From assembly GCF_040892545.1 (NCBI RefSeq), contig NZ_CP156079.1:3755501-3819500 (forward strand): a DNA stretch of 64,000 nucleotides, given 5' to 3'. How positions within the stretch are numbered: the first letter of the stretch is position 1; every line of letters begins with the position of its first letter. Below, one piece after another: positions 57,438 to 64,000 of this stretch. A program made the translations under genes and the position numbers. This DNA comes from Paracidovorax avenae. Lineage in GTDB: Bacteria; Pseudomonadota; Gammaproteobacteria; Burkholderiales; Burkholderiaceae_C. Under the pieces are notes generated by a model. It was not told the origin of the DNA. It saw only the letters and a program-made list of their open reading frames with translations, and searched no databases.

Positions 57438-58511
57438 ATGAACACCGCAGCGACGGCCGCAGCCTCCCACCAGATCACCGTGCAGCCCAGCGGCCGCGCC
57501 TTCACCGCCCAGGCCGGCGAAACCCTGCTGGGCGCCGCCATCCGCAGCGGCGTGGGCCTGCCCTACGGCTGCAAGGACGGCGCCTGCGGCTCCTGCAAGT
57601 GCCGCAAGCTGAGCGGCTCGGTCGTGCACGGCGAGCACCAGTCCAAGGCCCTGACGCCCGAGGAGGCCGACGCGGGCTTCGTGCTCACCTGCTGCGCGCA
57701 GCCGCTCACCGACGTGGTGCTGGAGTCGCGCCAGGTGACCGACGAGAGCGCCTATCCCGTCAAGAAGATGCCGGTGCGCGTTTCCACGCTCACGCGCGCC
57801 TCGCACGACGTGATGGTGGTTCGCCTGCAACTGCCCGCGGCCGACACGTTCCGCTACCACGCGGGCCAGTACGTGGAGTTCATCCTCAAGGACGGCGCGC
57901 GCCGTGCCTATTCCATGGCCAGTGCGCCGCACACGCAGGAGGGCAACCCGGGCGTCGAGTTGCACATCCGGCACATGCCGGGCGGCCGCTTCACCGACCA
58001 CGTCTTCGGCGCCATGAAGGAAAAGGAGATTCTTCGCGTGGAGGGGCCTTTCGGCAGCTTCTTCCTGCGCGAGGACAGCGCCAAGCCCATCATCCTGCTC
58101 GCATCGGGCACGGGTTTCGCGCCGGTGAAGGCCCTCATCGAGCACCTGCGCTTCAAGGGGATCGACCGGCCGGCCACGCTCTACTGGGGCGGCCGCCGCC
58201 CGGCGGACCTGTACATGGACGCCTGGGTGCGCGAACGCCTGGCAGACATGCCCCAGCTGCGCTACGTGCCGGTGGTGTCGAACGCGCTGCCGGAAGACGG
58301 ATGGACGGGCCGCACGGGCTTCGTGCACCAGGCCGTGATGGACGACCATGCCGACCTGTCGGGCCACCAGGTGTATGCCTGCGGAGCGCCTGTGGTGGTG
58401 GAGTCGGCGCGCAAGGCCTACAGCGCAGAATGCGGCCTGCCGCCGGAGGAGTTCTACGCCGACGCCTTCACGTCGGAGGCCGACAAGCACGGCGATACCG
58501 TCGCCGCGTAA
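57438..58511 (+). CDS. 2Fe-2S flavodoxin-reductase-type oxidoreductase
   Basis: A 357-residue electron-transfer protein of the CDP-6-deoxy-glucoseen reductase / phenol hydroxylase reductase group. An N-terminal plant-type 2Fe-2S ferredoxin domain has Cys 45, 50, 53 and 85 (YGCKDGACGSCKCR, LTCCAQ). An FAD domain follows (RAYSMASAP), then an NAD domain (ILLASGTGFAPVKALIEHL). It hands electrons from NADH to an oxygenase or other iron protein; no oxygenase gene is adjacent. AAGGATAACGACCCC precedes the ATG at 57438. Confidence 0.93.
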   Translation: MNTAATAAASHQITVQPSGRAFTAQAGETLLGAAIRSGVGLPYGCKDGACGSCKCRKLSGSVVHGEHQSKALTPEEADAGFVLTCCAQPLTDVVLESRQVTDESAYPVKKMPVRVSTLTRASHDVMVVRLQLPAADTFRYHAGQYVEFILKDGARRAYSMASAPHTQEGNPGVELHIRHMPGGRFTDHVFGAMKEKEILRVEGPFGSFFLREDSAKPIILLASGTGFAPVKALIEHLRFKGIDRPATLYWGGRRPADLYMDAWVRERLADMPQLRYVPVVSNALPEDGWTGRTGFVHQAVMDDHADLSGHQVYACGAPVVVESARKAYSAECGLPPEEFYADAFTSEADKHGDTVAA

Positions 58512-58554
58512 CGGGACCGGCCTCCCTGCCCCGCTGCCGGCGGCGGGCCGTCAG

Positions 58555-58902
58555 TCAGGCCATCGCCCGGCACAGTTCCGCGCAGCGGCGGCACATGGCC
58601 TCGCAGGCCTGGCAGTGCGCCATGTCGTGCCGGCCGCATTCATTGGCACAGGCATCGCACAGGCGGGCGCAGAGCGCGCAGATCTCGTAGGTGTGGGCGC
58701 TCTCGCGCGCCATCGCCGCCGCGGCCGTTCGGCAGATGTCCGCGCAGTCCATGTCGAGCGCGATGCAGCGCACCATGTGCCGCGGGTCCGGCTCGCGCAG
58801 GCAGGCGGCGGCGCAGTAGTTGCACGCGTCCGCGCAGTCGTTGCAGGCGCTGATGCAATCCGCATAGCGGGAAGGGGGAAGCGTGTCCTGGGAAGTTTGC
58901 AT
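58555..58902 (-). CDS. Cys-rich four-helix copper-storage protein (Csp-like)
   Basis: A 115-residue cytosolic protein with 19 Cys, spaced as CxxC and CxxxC along four helices: positions 16, 20, 23, 27, 30, 34, 46, 53, 57, 75, 78, 82, 85, 89, 97, 100, 104, 107 and 111. This is the pattern of four-helix-bundle copper-storage proteins (Csp3, DUF326), which hold many Cu(I) ions inside the bundle. No signal peptide is seen, so it is the cytosolic type. It stands alone and divergent from the Bug gene; no copper chaperone or exporter is near. Confidence 0.9.
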   Translation of the reverse strand: MQTSQDTLPPSRYADCISACNDCADACNYCAAACLREPDPRHMVRCIALDMDCADICRTAAAAMARESAHTYEICALCARLCDACANECGRHDMAHCQACEAMCRRCAELCRAMA

Positions 58903-59058
58903 GGGGAAGTCCTTGACGAAGGGGGCGGGCTCCGGGCGGAGCGGGCTTTGCCAAGGCGCCGCGGAGACATGGTTTTGTTTATAGAAATCACCGCTCCGTG
59001 ACGCTGTAGGACATCACAGCGAAGCCTGGCCGATGCGTTGCCATGTTTTTTTTGCACA

Positions 59059-60042
59059 ATGGCGGACATGACGCATCGCAGACATTTCCTCCTTTCGGCG
59101 GCCGCGGCCGCAGCGGCCTGTGCTTCGCCCCTGGCACAGGCCCAGGACAGCACCATCCGGCTCATCGTTCCCTACGCCCCCGGAGGTCCGCTGGACGTCA
59201 CCTCCCGCGTGCTGGCCGAGCGCGTGCGCGATGCGCTGGGCACGGTCATCATCGACAACAAGGCCGGCGCAGGCGGCAACATCGGTGCGGACGCCGTGGC
59301 CAAGGCGGCCCCGGACGGCCTGACCATCGGCCTGGCGGCCACCGCCACGCATGCCGTGAACCCGTGGCTCTACACCCGCATGCCCTACGACGCCGCGAAG
59401 GATTTCGCGGGCATCACGCAGATGGTGCGCGTGCCCAACGTGCTGGTGATGAACGCGGCCAAGGCCGAGCAGCTCAAGATCCACACCGTGGCCGACCTCA
59501 TCGCCTACGCCAAGGCCAATCCGGCCAAGCTGAACTACGGCAGCGGCGGCAACGGCAGCGCGGGCCACCTGGCCGGCGAAATGTTCAAGCAGCGCGCGGG
59601 CATCTACGCGCTGCACATTCCCTACCGCGGCGCCAGCCCCGCCCAGCTCGCGCTGCTGGCCGGCGAAGTGGATTTCAACATCGACAATCTCGCCGCCGCC
59701 GCGCCCAACATCCGTGCCGGCAAGGTGAAGGCGCTGGCCGTGACCTCGCTGCAGGCCTCGCCGATGCTGCCCGGCGTGCCGCCGCTCTCGGATACGTTCA
59801 AGGGTTTCTCGATCGACACCTGGTGGGGCCTCGTCGCTCCGGCAGGCACGCCGAAGCCCGTGATCGCCAAGCTCAACAAGGCCTTCGTGGCGGCGCTGAA
59901 CGCCCCCGAGACCAGGACGCGCTTCACCGCCCTCATGGCCGAGCCGGTGTCCTCCACGCCCGAGCAGTTCGACGCCTTCATGGCATCCGAGCGCGCCAAG
60001 TACCAGCAGGTGGTCAAGGCGTCCGGCGCGAAGGTGGACTAA
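59059..60042 (+). CDS. Bug-family tripartite tricarboxylate transporter binding protein
   Basis: A 327-residue periplasmic binding protein of the Bug (TctC) family. MTHRRHFLLSAAAAAAA with a following QAQDS forms a twin-arginine-looking signal. The body has IRLIVPYAPGGPLDVTSR, DNKAGAGGNIGADAVAKAAPDG, YGSGGNGSAGHLAGEMFKQ and IPYRGASPAQLALLAGEVD, all family hallmarks. The start could be ATG 59059 or 59068; neither has a strong ribosome site. No TctAB permease is adjacent, as is usual for the many orphan Bug proteins of Comamonadaceae. Its stop overlaps the folK stop by four bases on the other strand. Confidence 0.93.
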   Translation: MADMTHRRHFLLSAAAAAAACASPLAQAQDSTIRLIVPYAPGGPLDVTSRVLAERVRDALGTVIIDNKAGAGGNIGADAVAKAAPDGLTIGLAATATHAVNPWLYTRMPYDAAKDFAGITQMVRVPNVLVMNAAKAEQLKIHTVADLIAYAKANPAKLNYGSGGNGSAGHLAGEMFKQRAGIYALHIPYRGASPAQLALLAGEVDFNIDNLAAAAPNIRAGKVKALAVTSLQASPMLPGVPPLSDTFKGFSIDTWWGLVAPAGTPKPVIAKLNKAFVAALNAPETRTRFTALMAEPVSSTPEQFDAFMASERAKYQQVVKASGAKVD

Positions 60043-60551
60043 AAAGCGCTCCAGCCGGGGCCGGCGGCCACTTCCACGCGCTGGCCGGCCACGCTTTCGA
60101 GTGCGGCCGCCGGCACCCGCAGCGGCGCCACCTCCGCCAGGGGCCGCAGCACGAAGGCCCGCTCGTCCGCACGCGGATGCGGCACCAGCAGGCGCGGCGA
60201 AGCGATGCGCGCGCCGCCATAGAACAGCAGGTCGAGATCCAGAGTGCGCGGCGCGTTGCGGTAGGGGCGCTCACGCCCCGCGCCGGCCTCGATGGCCAGG
60301 AGCGCATCCAGCAGGGCCGGGGCTGTCAGCCCGGTGGACACCAGCACCACGGCATTCAGGTAGTCCGGGCCCTGTGCGTCCACCGGAGCGCTGGCATACA
60401 GGGACGACACCGCCTGCAGCTGCGTGGACGGCAGCCCGGCCAGAGCGGCCACGGCCCCGGACAGCGCGGCCCGGGCATCCCCGAGGTTGGCGCCCAGCCC
60501 GATGCCGGCCAGTACCGGCTCCCGGGGCAGGACCATGGCCGTCCCGCGCAT
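60039..60551 (-). CDS. folK: 2-amino-4-hydroxy-6-hydroxymethyldihydropteridine pyrophosphokinase
   Basis: A 170-residue enzyme of folate synthesis that pyrophosphorylates the pterin. Motifs: AGIGLGANLGDARAALSGAV, RNAPRTLDLDLLFYGG with the metal-binding DLD, and LVPHPRADERAFVLRPLAEV. The ATG (60551) overlaps the pcnB stop by one base (TGATG). pcnB-folK is a common proteobacterial pair. The last four bases overlap the convergent Bug gene. Confidence 0.96.
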   Translation of the reverse strand: MRGTAMVLPREPVLAGIGLGANLGDARAALSGAVAALAGLPSTQLQAVSSLYASAPVDAQGPDYLNAVVLVSTGLTAPALLDALLAIEAGAGRERPYRNAPRTLDLDLLFYGGARIASPRLLVPHPRADERAFVLRPLAEVAPLRVPAAALESVAGQRVEVAAGPGWSAF

Positions 60552-62143
60552 CAGGCGTCGGGGGCGCCCTGCGGGGCGCCGTCGCCTCCGCCTGCAGGCT
60601 TGCGGCGGCGGCGGCGGCGCTTCTTCACGGCACCGGAATCGCCGGCACCGCCTTCGGCGCCATCGGCGTCGGCGGGCGCCTGCGGCGCGTCATCGGCAGC
60701 GGCCGCGCCGTCCTGCGGGACCGGCTTGGGCACGCGGCGCACCACGGGCTGGTTCTTGCGCTGGCGCTGCTTCTGCTCCTCGCGCACCTGGTCGATCATG
60801 TCCTCCCGGCGGGCCTCATCGGCCAGCTGGAACTCCTGCCACCAGTCGGCCAGGGCCTCGTCGATCTCGCCCACATCGGCGCGCAGCCGCAGGAAGTCGA
60901 AGCCCGCGCGGAAGCGCAGGTGCGTGACCATGCTGAACGGCGTGGTGCCCACGCGCTTTTCGAAGCGCGGCTGCATGACCCAGATCTCGCGCATGTCGGC
61001 GGCCAGCTTGCCGCGGCCGGACACATCGCCGATGCGCTGGTCGAACACGTCGTCGATCGCCCCCTGCAGCGCCGGGAACGGATGCTCGCGCTGCGCGAGG
61101 CGGCGGTCCCATTGCGTCTTCACGTCCTGCCAGAGCACGCAGGCGAGCAGGAAGCTCGGCGCGACCGGCTTGCCCTCGCCCACGCGGCGGTCGGTGTCGG
61201 CCAGCGCGGCGCTCACGAAGGAGGTACCGGCCCGCTCCACCACCACGTCCAGCAGCGGGTAGATGCCGGTGGCGAGGCCCAGCTTCTTGAGCTGCTCGAT
61301 CGTGGCGATGGCATGGCCCGTCTGGAGCAGCTTGAGCATCTCGTCGAACATGCGGCTCTGCGGCACGTCGGCCAGCAGCGCCTGCGACTCCACCAGGGGC
61401 GCCGCGGTCTTGGGCTCGATCGTGAAGCCGACACCTGCGAGCTTGGCCGCGAAGCGCACCGCGCGGATGATGCGTACCGGATCCTCGCGGTAGCGCGTGG
61501 CCGGGTCGCCGATCATGCGGATCACCTTCTTGCGCGCGTCCTGGATGCCCTTGTGGTAGTCCACCACCACCTGCGTGGCCGGGTCGTAGTACATCGCGTT
61601 GATGGTGAAATCGCGGCGCGTGGCGTCCTCGTCCTGCGGGCCCCAGACGTTGTCGCGCAGCACGCGGCCGCTGGCGTCCACGGCGTGCTGCATGCCCGCC
61701 AGCGCGGCCCTGGAGGTCTTCTCGTTGCCGCTGACCTGCTCGGCCGCGGCATTGTCGAGGTAGGCACGGAAGGTGGAGACCTCGATCACCTCGTGCTCGC
61801 GGCCGCGGCCGTGCACCACGTGCACGATGCGGAAGCGCTTGCCGATGATGAAGGCCCGGCGGAACAGGCCCTTGACCTGTTCCGGCGTGGCGTTCGTGGC
61901 CACGTCGAAGTCCTTGGGCTTGAGGCCCAGCAGCAGGTCCCGCACGGCGCCGCCGACGATGTAGGCCTCGTAGCCGGCCTGCTGCAGCGTGCGCACCACC
62001 TCGGTGGCGCGGCGGTCCACGAGTTCCGGGTCGATGCCGTGCACGGAGGCAGGCACGTCCTCGCGCTTGCCGAAGCGGTGTTTTCCACGGCCCGTGCCCG
62101 GAGCGGCCTTGCCGAGCAGCTTGTCGATGAACTTCTTGATCAT
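60551..62143 (-). CDS. pcnB: Poly(A) polymerase I
   Basis: A 530-residue nucleotidyltransferase that adds 3' poly(A) tails, promoting RNA decay. The catalytic head is YIVGGAVRDLLLGLKPKDFDVATNATPEQV (the two metal Asp in DFDV), followed by RRDFTINAMYYDPA and REDPVRIIRAVRFAAKLAGVGF. The C-terminus is Arg/Lys-rich (VKKRRRRRRKP), the usual RNA-binding tail. The start MIKKFIDKLLG (ATG 62143) overlaps the stop of the HAD gene (ATGA). Upstream open frame is noise. Confidence 0.96.
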   Translation of the reverse strand: MIKKFIDKLLGKAAPGTGRGKHRFGKREDVPASVHGIDPELVDRRATEVVRTLQQAGYEAYIVGGAVRDLLLGLKPKDFDVATNATPEQVKGLFRRAFIIGKRFRIVHVVHGRGREHEVIEVSTFRAYLDNAAAEQVSGNEKTSRAALAGMQHAVDASGRVLRDNVWGPQDEDATRRDFTINAMYYDPATQVVVDYHKGIQDARKKVIRMIGDPATRYREDPVRIIRAVRFAAKLAGVGFTIEPKTAAPLVESQALLADVPQSRMFDEMLKLLQTGHAIATIEQLKKLGLATGIYPLLDVVVERAGTSFVSAALADTDRRVGEGKPVAPSFLLACVLWQDVKTQWDRRLAQREHPFPALQGAIDDVFDQRIGDVSGRGKLAADMREIWVMQPRFEKRVGTTPFSMVTHLRFRAGFDFLRLRADVGEIDEALADWWQEFQLADEARREDMIDQVREEQKQRQRKNQPVVRRVPKPVPQDGAAAADDAPQAPADADGAEGGAGDSGAVKKRRRRRRKPAGGGDGAPQGAPDA

Positions 62144-62844
62144 GGTGTTGGCGTAGAAAACAGGTCCAGGATGCGCCAGCCGCGCTGCCGCGCCAGTGCG
62201 CGCAGGCGGGGGTCGGGGTTGGTGGCGACGGGATGGTCGACTTTTTCGAGCAGGGGCACGTCGTTCATGGAGTCGCTGTAGAAAGTGCTTTCCACGTCGC
62301 TCCAGGTCCAGCCGCGGGCGGACAGCCATTGTTCCATGCGCAGCACCTTGCCTTCGCGCATGGAGGGCACGCCGCGGATGCCGCCGGTGATCCAGCCACC
62401 CTCGTCGCGCTCGAGCTCCACGGCCAGCAGCTGCTCCACGCCCAGGGCCCGCGCGATCGGTGCGGTGACGAACTCGTTGGTGGCCGTGATGATGACGACC
62501 TCGTCGCCTGCGCCCTGGTGGGCGCGCAGCAGGTCGAGTGCCTGCGGCAGGATGGCCGGGCCGATGACCTCGTCCATGAACCGTGCATGCGCCGCCGCGG
62601 CCGCCTCGGGCCCGCGCCGGCGCGCCGCGTCCACCGCGAAGCGCACATAGTCGTGCACATTCAGCGTGCCGGCCACGTAGTGGTCGTAGAACTCCTTGTT
62701 GCGGCGCCCGAATTCGGTGCGGTCGGTCCAGCCGATGCGGATGGTGAACTCGCCCCATTCGTAGTCGGAGTCGAGCGGCAGCAGCGTGTGGTCTAGGTCG
62801 AAGAGCGCGAGCCGTGGGCGGGAGGCCGGAAGGTCGGAGGTCAT
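62140..62844 (-). CDS. HAD-IB family phosphatase
   Basis: A 234-residue HAD hydrolase. Motif I is LALFDLDHTLLPLDSDYEW (nucleophile Asp in FDLDHT), motif II ITATNEFVTAP, motif III/IV FYSDSMNDVPLLEKVDHPVATNPD: the subfamily IB layout shared with phosphoserine phosphatase and SerB-like proteins (CicA group). The substrate is unknown. First gene of the coupled HAD-pcnB-folK operon; hda lies 49 bp upstream on the same strand. Confidence 0.92.
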   Translation of the reverse strand: MTSDLPASRPRLALFDLDHTLLPLDSDYEWGEFTIRIGWTDRTEFGRRNKEFYDHYVAGTLNVHDYVRFAVDAARRRGPEAAAAAHARFMDEVIGPAILPQALDLLRAHQGAGDEVVIITATNEFVTAPIARALGVEQLLAVELERDEGGWITGGIRGVPSMREGKVLRMEQWLSARGWTWSDVESTFYSDSMNDVPLLEKVDHPVATNPDPRLRALARQRGWRILDLFSTPTP

Positions 62845-62893
62845 GCGGATGTGCGTGCGGTTCGGGAAAGGCGGTTCGGCAGCGGCAACCCCG

Positions 62894-63604
62894 CTATTCG
62901 GACTCCAGCATGGTCTTGAGCAGGGGAATCGTGATGGCCCGCTGCGTGCGCAGCGCGAAGCTGTCGAGCTGGTCGAGCAGTTGCATGAGGCTGCCCAGGT
63001 CGCGCGAGAAGCGGCCCAGCATGTAGTTCATGACATCGTCGCCCAGGGGGATGCCGCGGGCGTCGGCCTCCTGCCGCAGCACCGCGCGGCGCTCCGTCTC
63101 GTCGAGCAGGTGCAGCTGGAATATGTGGCCCCAGCCCAGGCGCGTGCGCAGGTCGTCGCGCAGCGGCAGGTCCGCTGGCGGCAGTTCGCCGGCAGCCAGC
63201 ACCCAGCGCGGCGCGCCCACGGCGGGGCTGATGGCGTTGATGAACCAGTTGAACGCCGCGGCCTGCTGGGCGGTGGAATACAGGTGCACTTCGTCGAGCA
63301 GCACGGCAGACCAGCGCTCGTCGAAGGCCGTGGGCAGCATCACCGACGCGTCGAGCCAGCCCACCGTGCAGCCCTGTTCGCGCAGCGCCTCGCGCACGCC
63401 TTCGAGCAGGTGGGTCTTGCCGCTGCCCGACTCACCCCAGAGGTAGGTGGGAACCGGCGAGCGCACCGGCGCCGCGCCCGAGGCCGCGTCCCCCTCCCCC
63501 ACCGCGATGCGCAGGTGCTGCAATGCCTGGGCGTTGGCTCCGGGAAAGAACCGCGCCAGCGTAGGGCCGGTGGACAGGCCGATGTCGAGCGCGAGCTGCT
63601 TCAT
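62894..63604 (-). CDS. hda: DnaA regulatory inactivator Hda
   Basis: A 236-residue AAA+ protein that, bound to the sliding clamp, triggers ATP hydrolysis by DnaA after initiation. The clamp-binding motif sits at the very N-terminus (MKQLALDIGL). Walker A is WGESGSGKTHLLEG, Walker B SAVLLDEVHLY, and the sensor region is LRTRLGWGHIFQLHLLDETERRAVL. The length is close to E. coli Hda. The ATG at 63604 faces the probable purM start. Confidence 0.95.
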   Translation of the reverse strand: MKQLALDIGLSTGPTLARFFPGANAQALQHLRIAVGEGDAASGAAPVRSPVPTYLWGESGSGKTHLLEGVREALREQGCTVGWLDASVMLPTAFDERWSAVLLDEVHLYSTAQQAAAFNWFINAISPAVGAPRWVLAAGELPPADLPLRDDLRTRLGWGHIFQLHLLDETERRAVLRQEADARGIPLGDDVMNYMLGRFSRDLGSLMQLLDQLDSFALRTQRAITIPLLKTMLESE

Positions 63605-63986
63605 GGAAGCCCTTGCGTACCGCCGGACTCGGACACCGGAGCGCGGCGATCCGGCGGCACGGGTGCGTGCACGGCGGTGGCGCGGAACGGGGAAAGCGGC
63701 AGCGGCATGGATGGAAAACGGACGAGGATCAGGGGCGGCAGGGGTGCATGGCCGGCGGCCGTGCACACGCCGCAGGCCGTCCCGGCGACGCGCGCCGGGG
63801 AAAGCGGCGAGGCCCGGGCAGCCCAGGCAACCCGCGATTTTAGTCTGCTGAAGGGGCTGGCGCCGCCACACTCCGGCCATCCGCGGCGTGCACGGCCGAG
63901 GGGGCATTGGGCCGCGATGCCTGCGCGGCCTTAGAATCCGCGCGATCCGGCCCGCCCCGCGGCCCCCGCACCACACCATCGAGCCC
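63605..63986. other. Divergent intergenic region hda / probable purM
   Basis: 382 bp without a gene. It holds a near-perfect hairpin GTGCATGGCCG-G-CGGCCGTGCAC at 63747-63769 and a TAGAAT box at 63932-63937 that may be the -10 element of the rightward gene (with TTGGGC upstream at ~19 bp spacing). Nothing else is recognisable. Confidence 0.5.
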
Positions 63987-64000
63987 ATGAGTTCCTCCGC
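63987..64000 (+). CDS. Start of a rightward gene, probably purM (partial)
   Basis: An ATG at 63987 followed by AGT TCC TCC, 50 bp downstream of a TAGAAT box and divergent from hda. In related genomes hda is often next to purM (phosphoribosylformylglycinamidine cyclo-ligase), whose N-terminus is Ser-rich. Only four codons are in the window, so this is a guess from context. Confidence 0.3.

Overview
The window is about 64 kb of very GC-rich bacterial chromosome (roughly 70% G+C by eye, C/G-ending codons almost everywhere). Gene content and order point to a betaproteobacterium of the family Comamonadaceae, most likely Acidovorax of the avenae/citrulli type. The supporting loci are hemCDXY, flhDC, TakP-type TRAP and Bug-type binding proteins, and a SfnB/SnaA organosulfur operon. 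The genus is an inference. There is no plasmid, phage, CRISPR or insertion-sequence signature; this is core chromosome with small accessory pockets.

Layout. 1-3.6 kb: 3' part of a trehalose synthase-maltokinase fusion gene, then a TM-helix channel-like gene ending in a strong terminator. 3.8-8.4 kb: a TRAP transporter (QM on +, the TakP-like P subunit convergent on -), with a ~710 bp foldback repeat (copy A) between the halves. 8.6-11.7 kb (-): xseB-ispA-dxs isoprenoid operon. 12-17 kb: Rieske oxygenase, two amino-acid/drug-type permeases, a rhodanese-type sulfurtransferase. 17-23.8 kb: metQ-metN-metI-sfnB-sfnB-FMN monooxygenase, a coupled organosulfur scavenging operon. 24.2-26.7 kb: flhDC, facing a coupled FlgO-like/lipoprotein pair. 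26.9-31.2 kb: AI-2E family permease and an FUSC permease, convergent, with copy B of the foldback repeat between them. 31.3-38.5 kb: ppc, divergent from hemC-hemD-hemX-hemY. 38.5-43 kb: an ABC-F gene apparently cut by an in-frame TAG, a VOC protein, an M48 peptidase. 43.2-49.2 kb: valS, galU, a TusA-like protein, a Nudix hydrolase, cysM and tRNA-Leu(CAA). 49.2-51.3 kb: an accessory pocket of small unknown genes, including a 30-residue membrane peptide. 51.4-55 kb: a LysR regulator divergent from glutaryl-CoA dehydrogenase and a CoA-transferase (glutarate/lysine catabolism). 55-60 kb: two envelope proteins, an SDR protein, a 2Fe-2S flavin reductase, a Cys-rich copper-storage protein and a Bug-type binding protein. 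60-64 kb (-): HAD phosphatase-pcnB-folK translationally coupled, hda upstream, and the first codons of a divergent gene (probably purM) at the edge.

The most unusual signal is the repeat pair at 6515-7226 and 28231-28936. Each copy is a single giant imperfect inverted repeat (arms of ~310 bp around a ~85 nt apex). Both sit between the 3' ends of convergent genes. They share a 200 bp stretch with no difference, while the apex has diverged. Copy B is framed by a further 14 bp inverted match that lies in the last codons of both flanking genes. I know no named family that fits.
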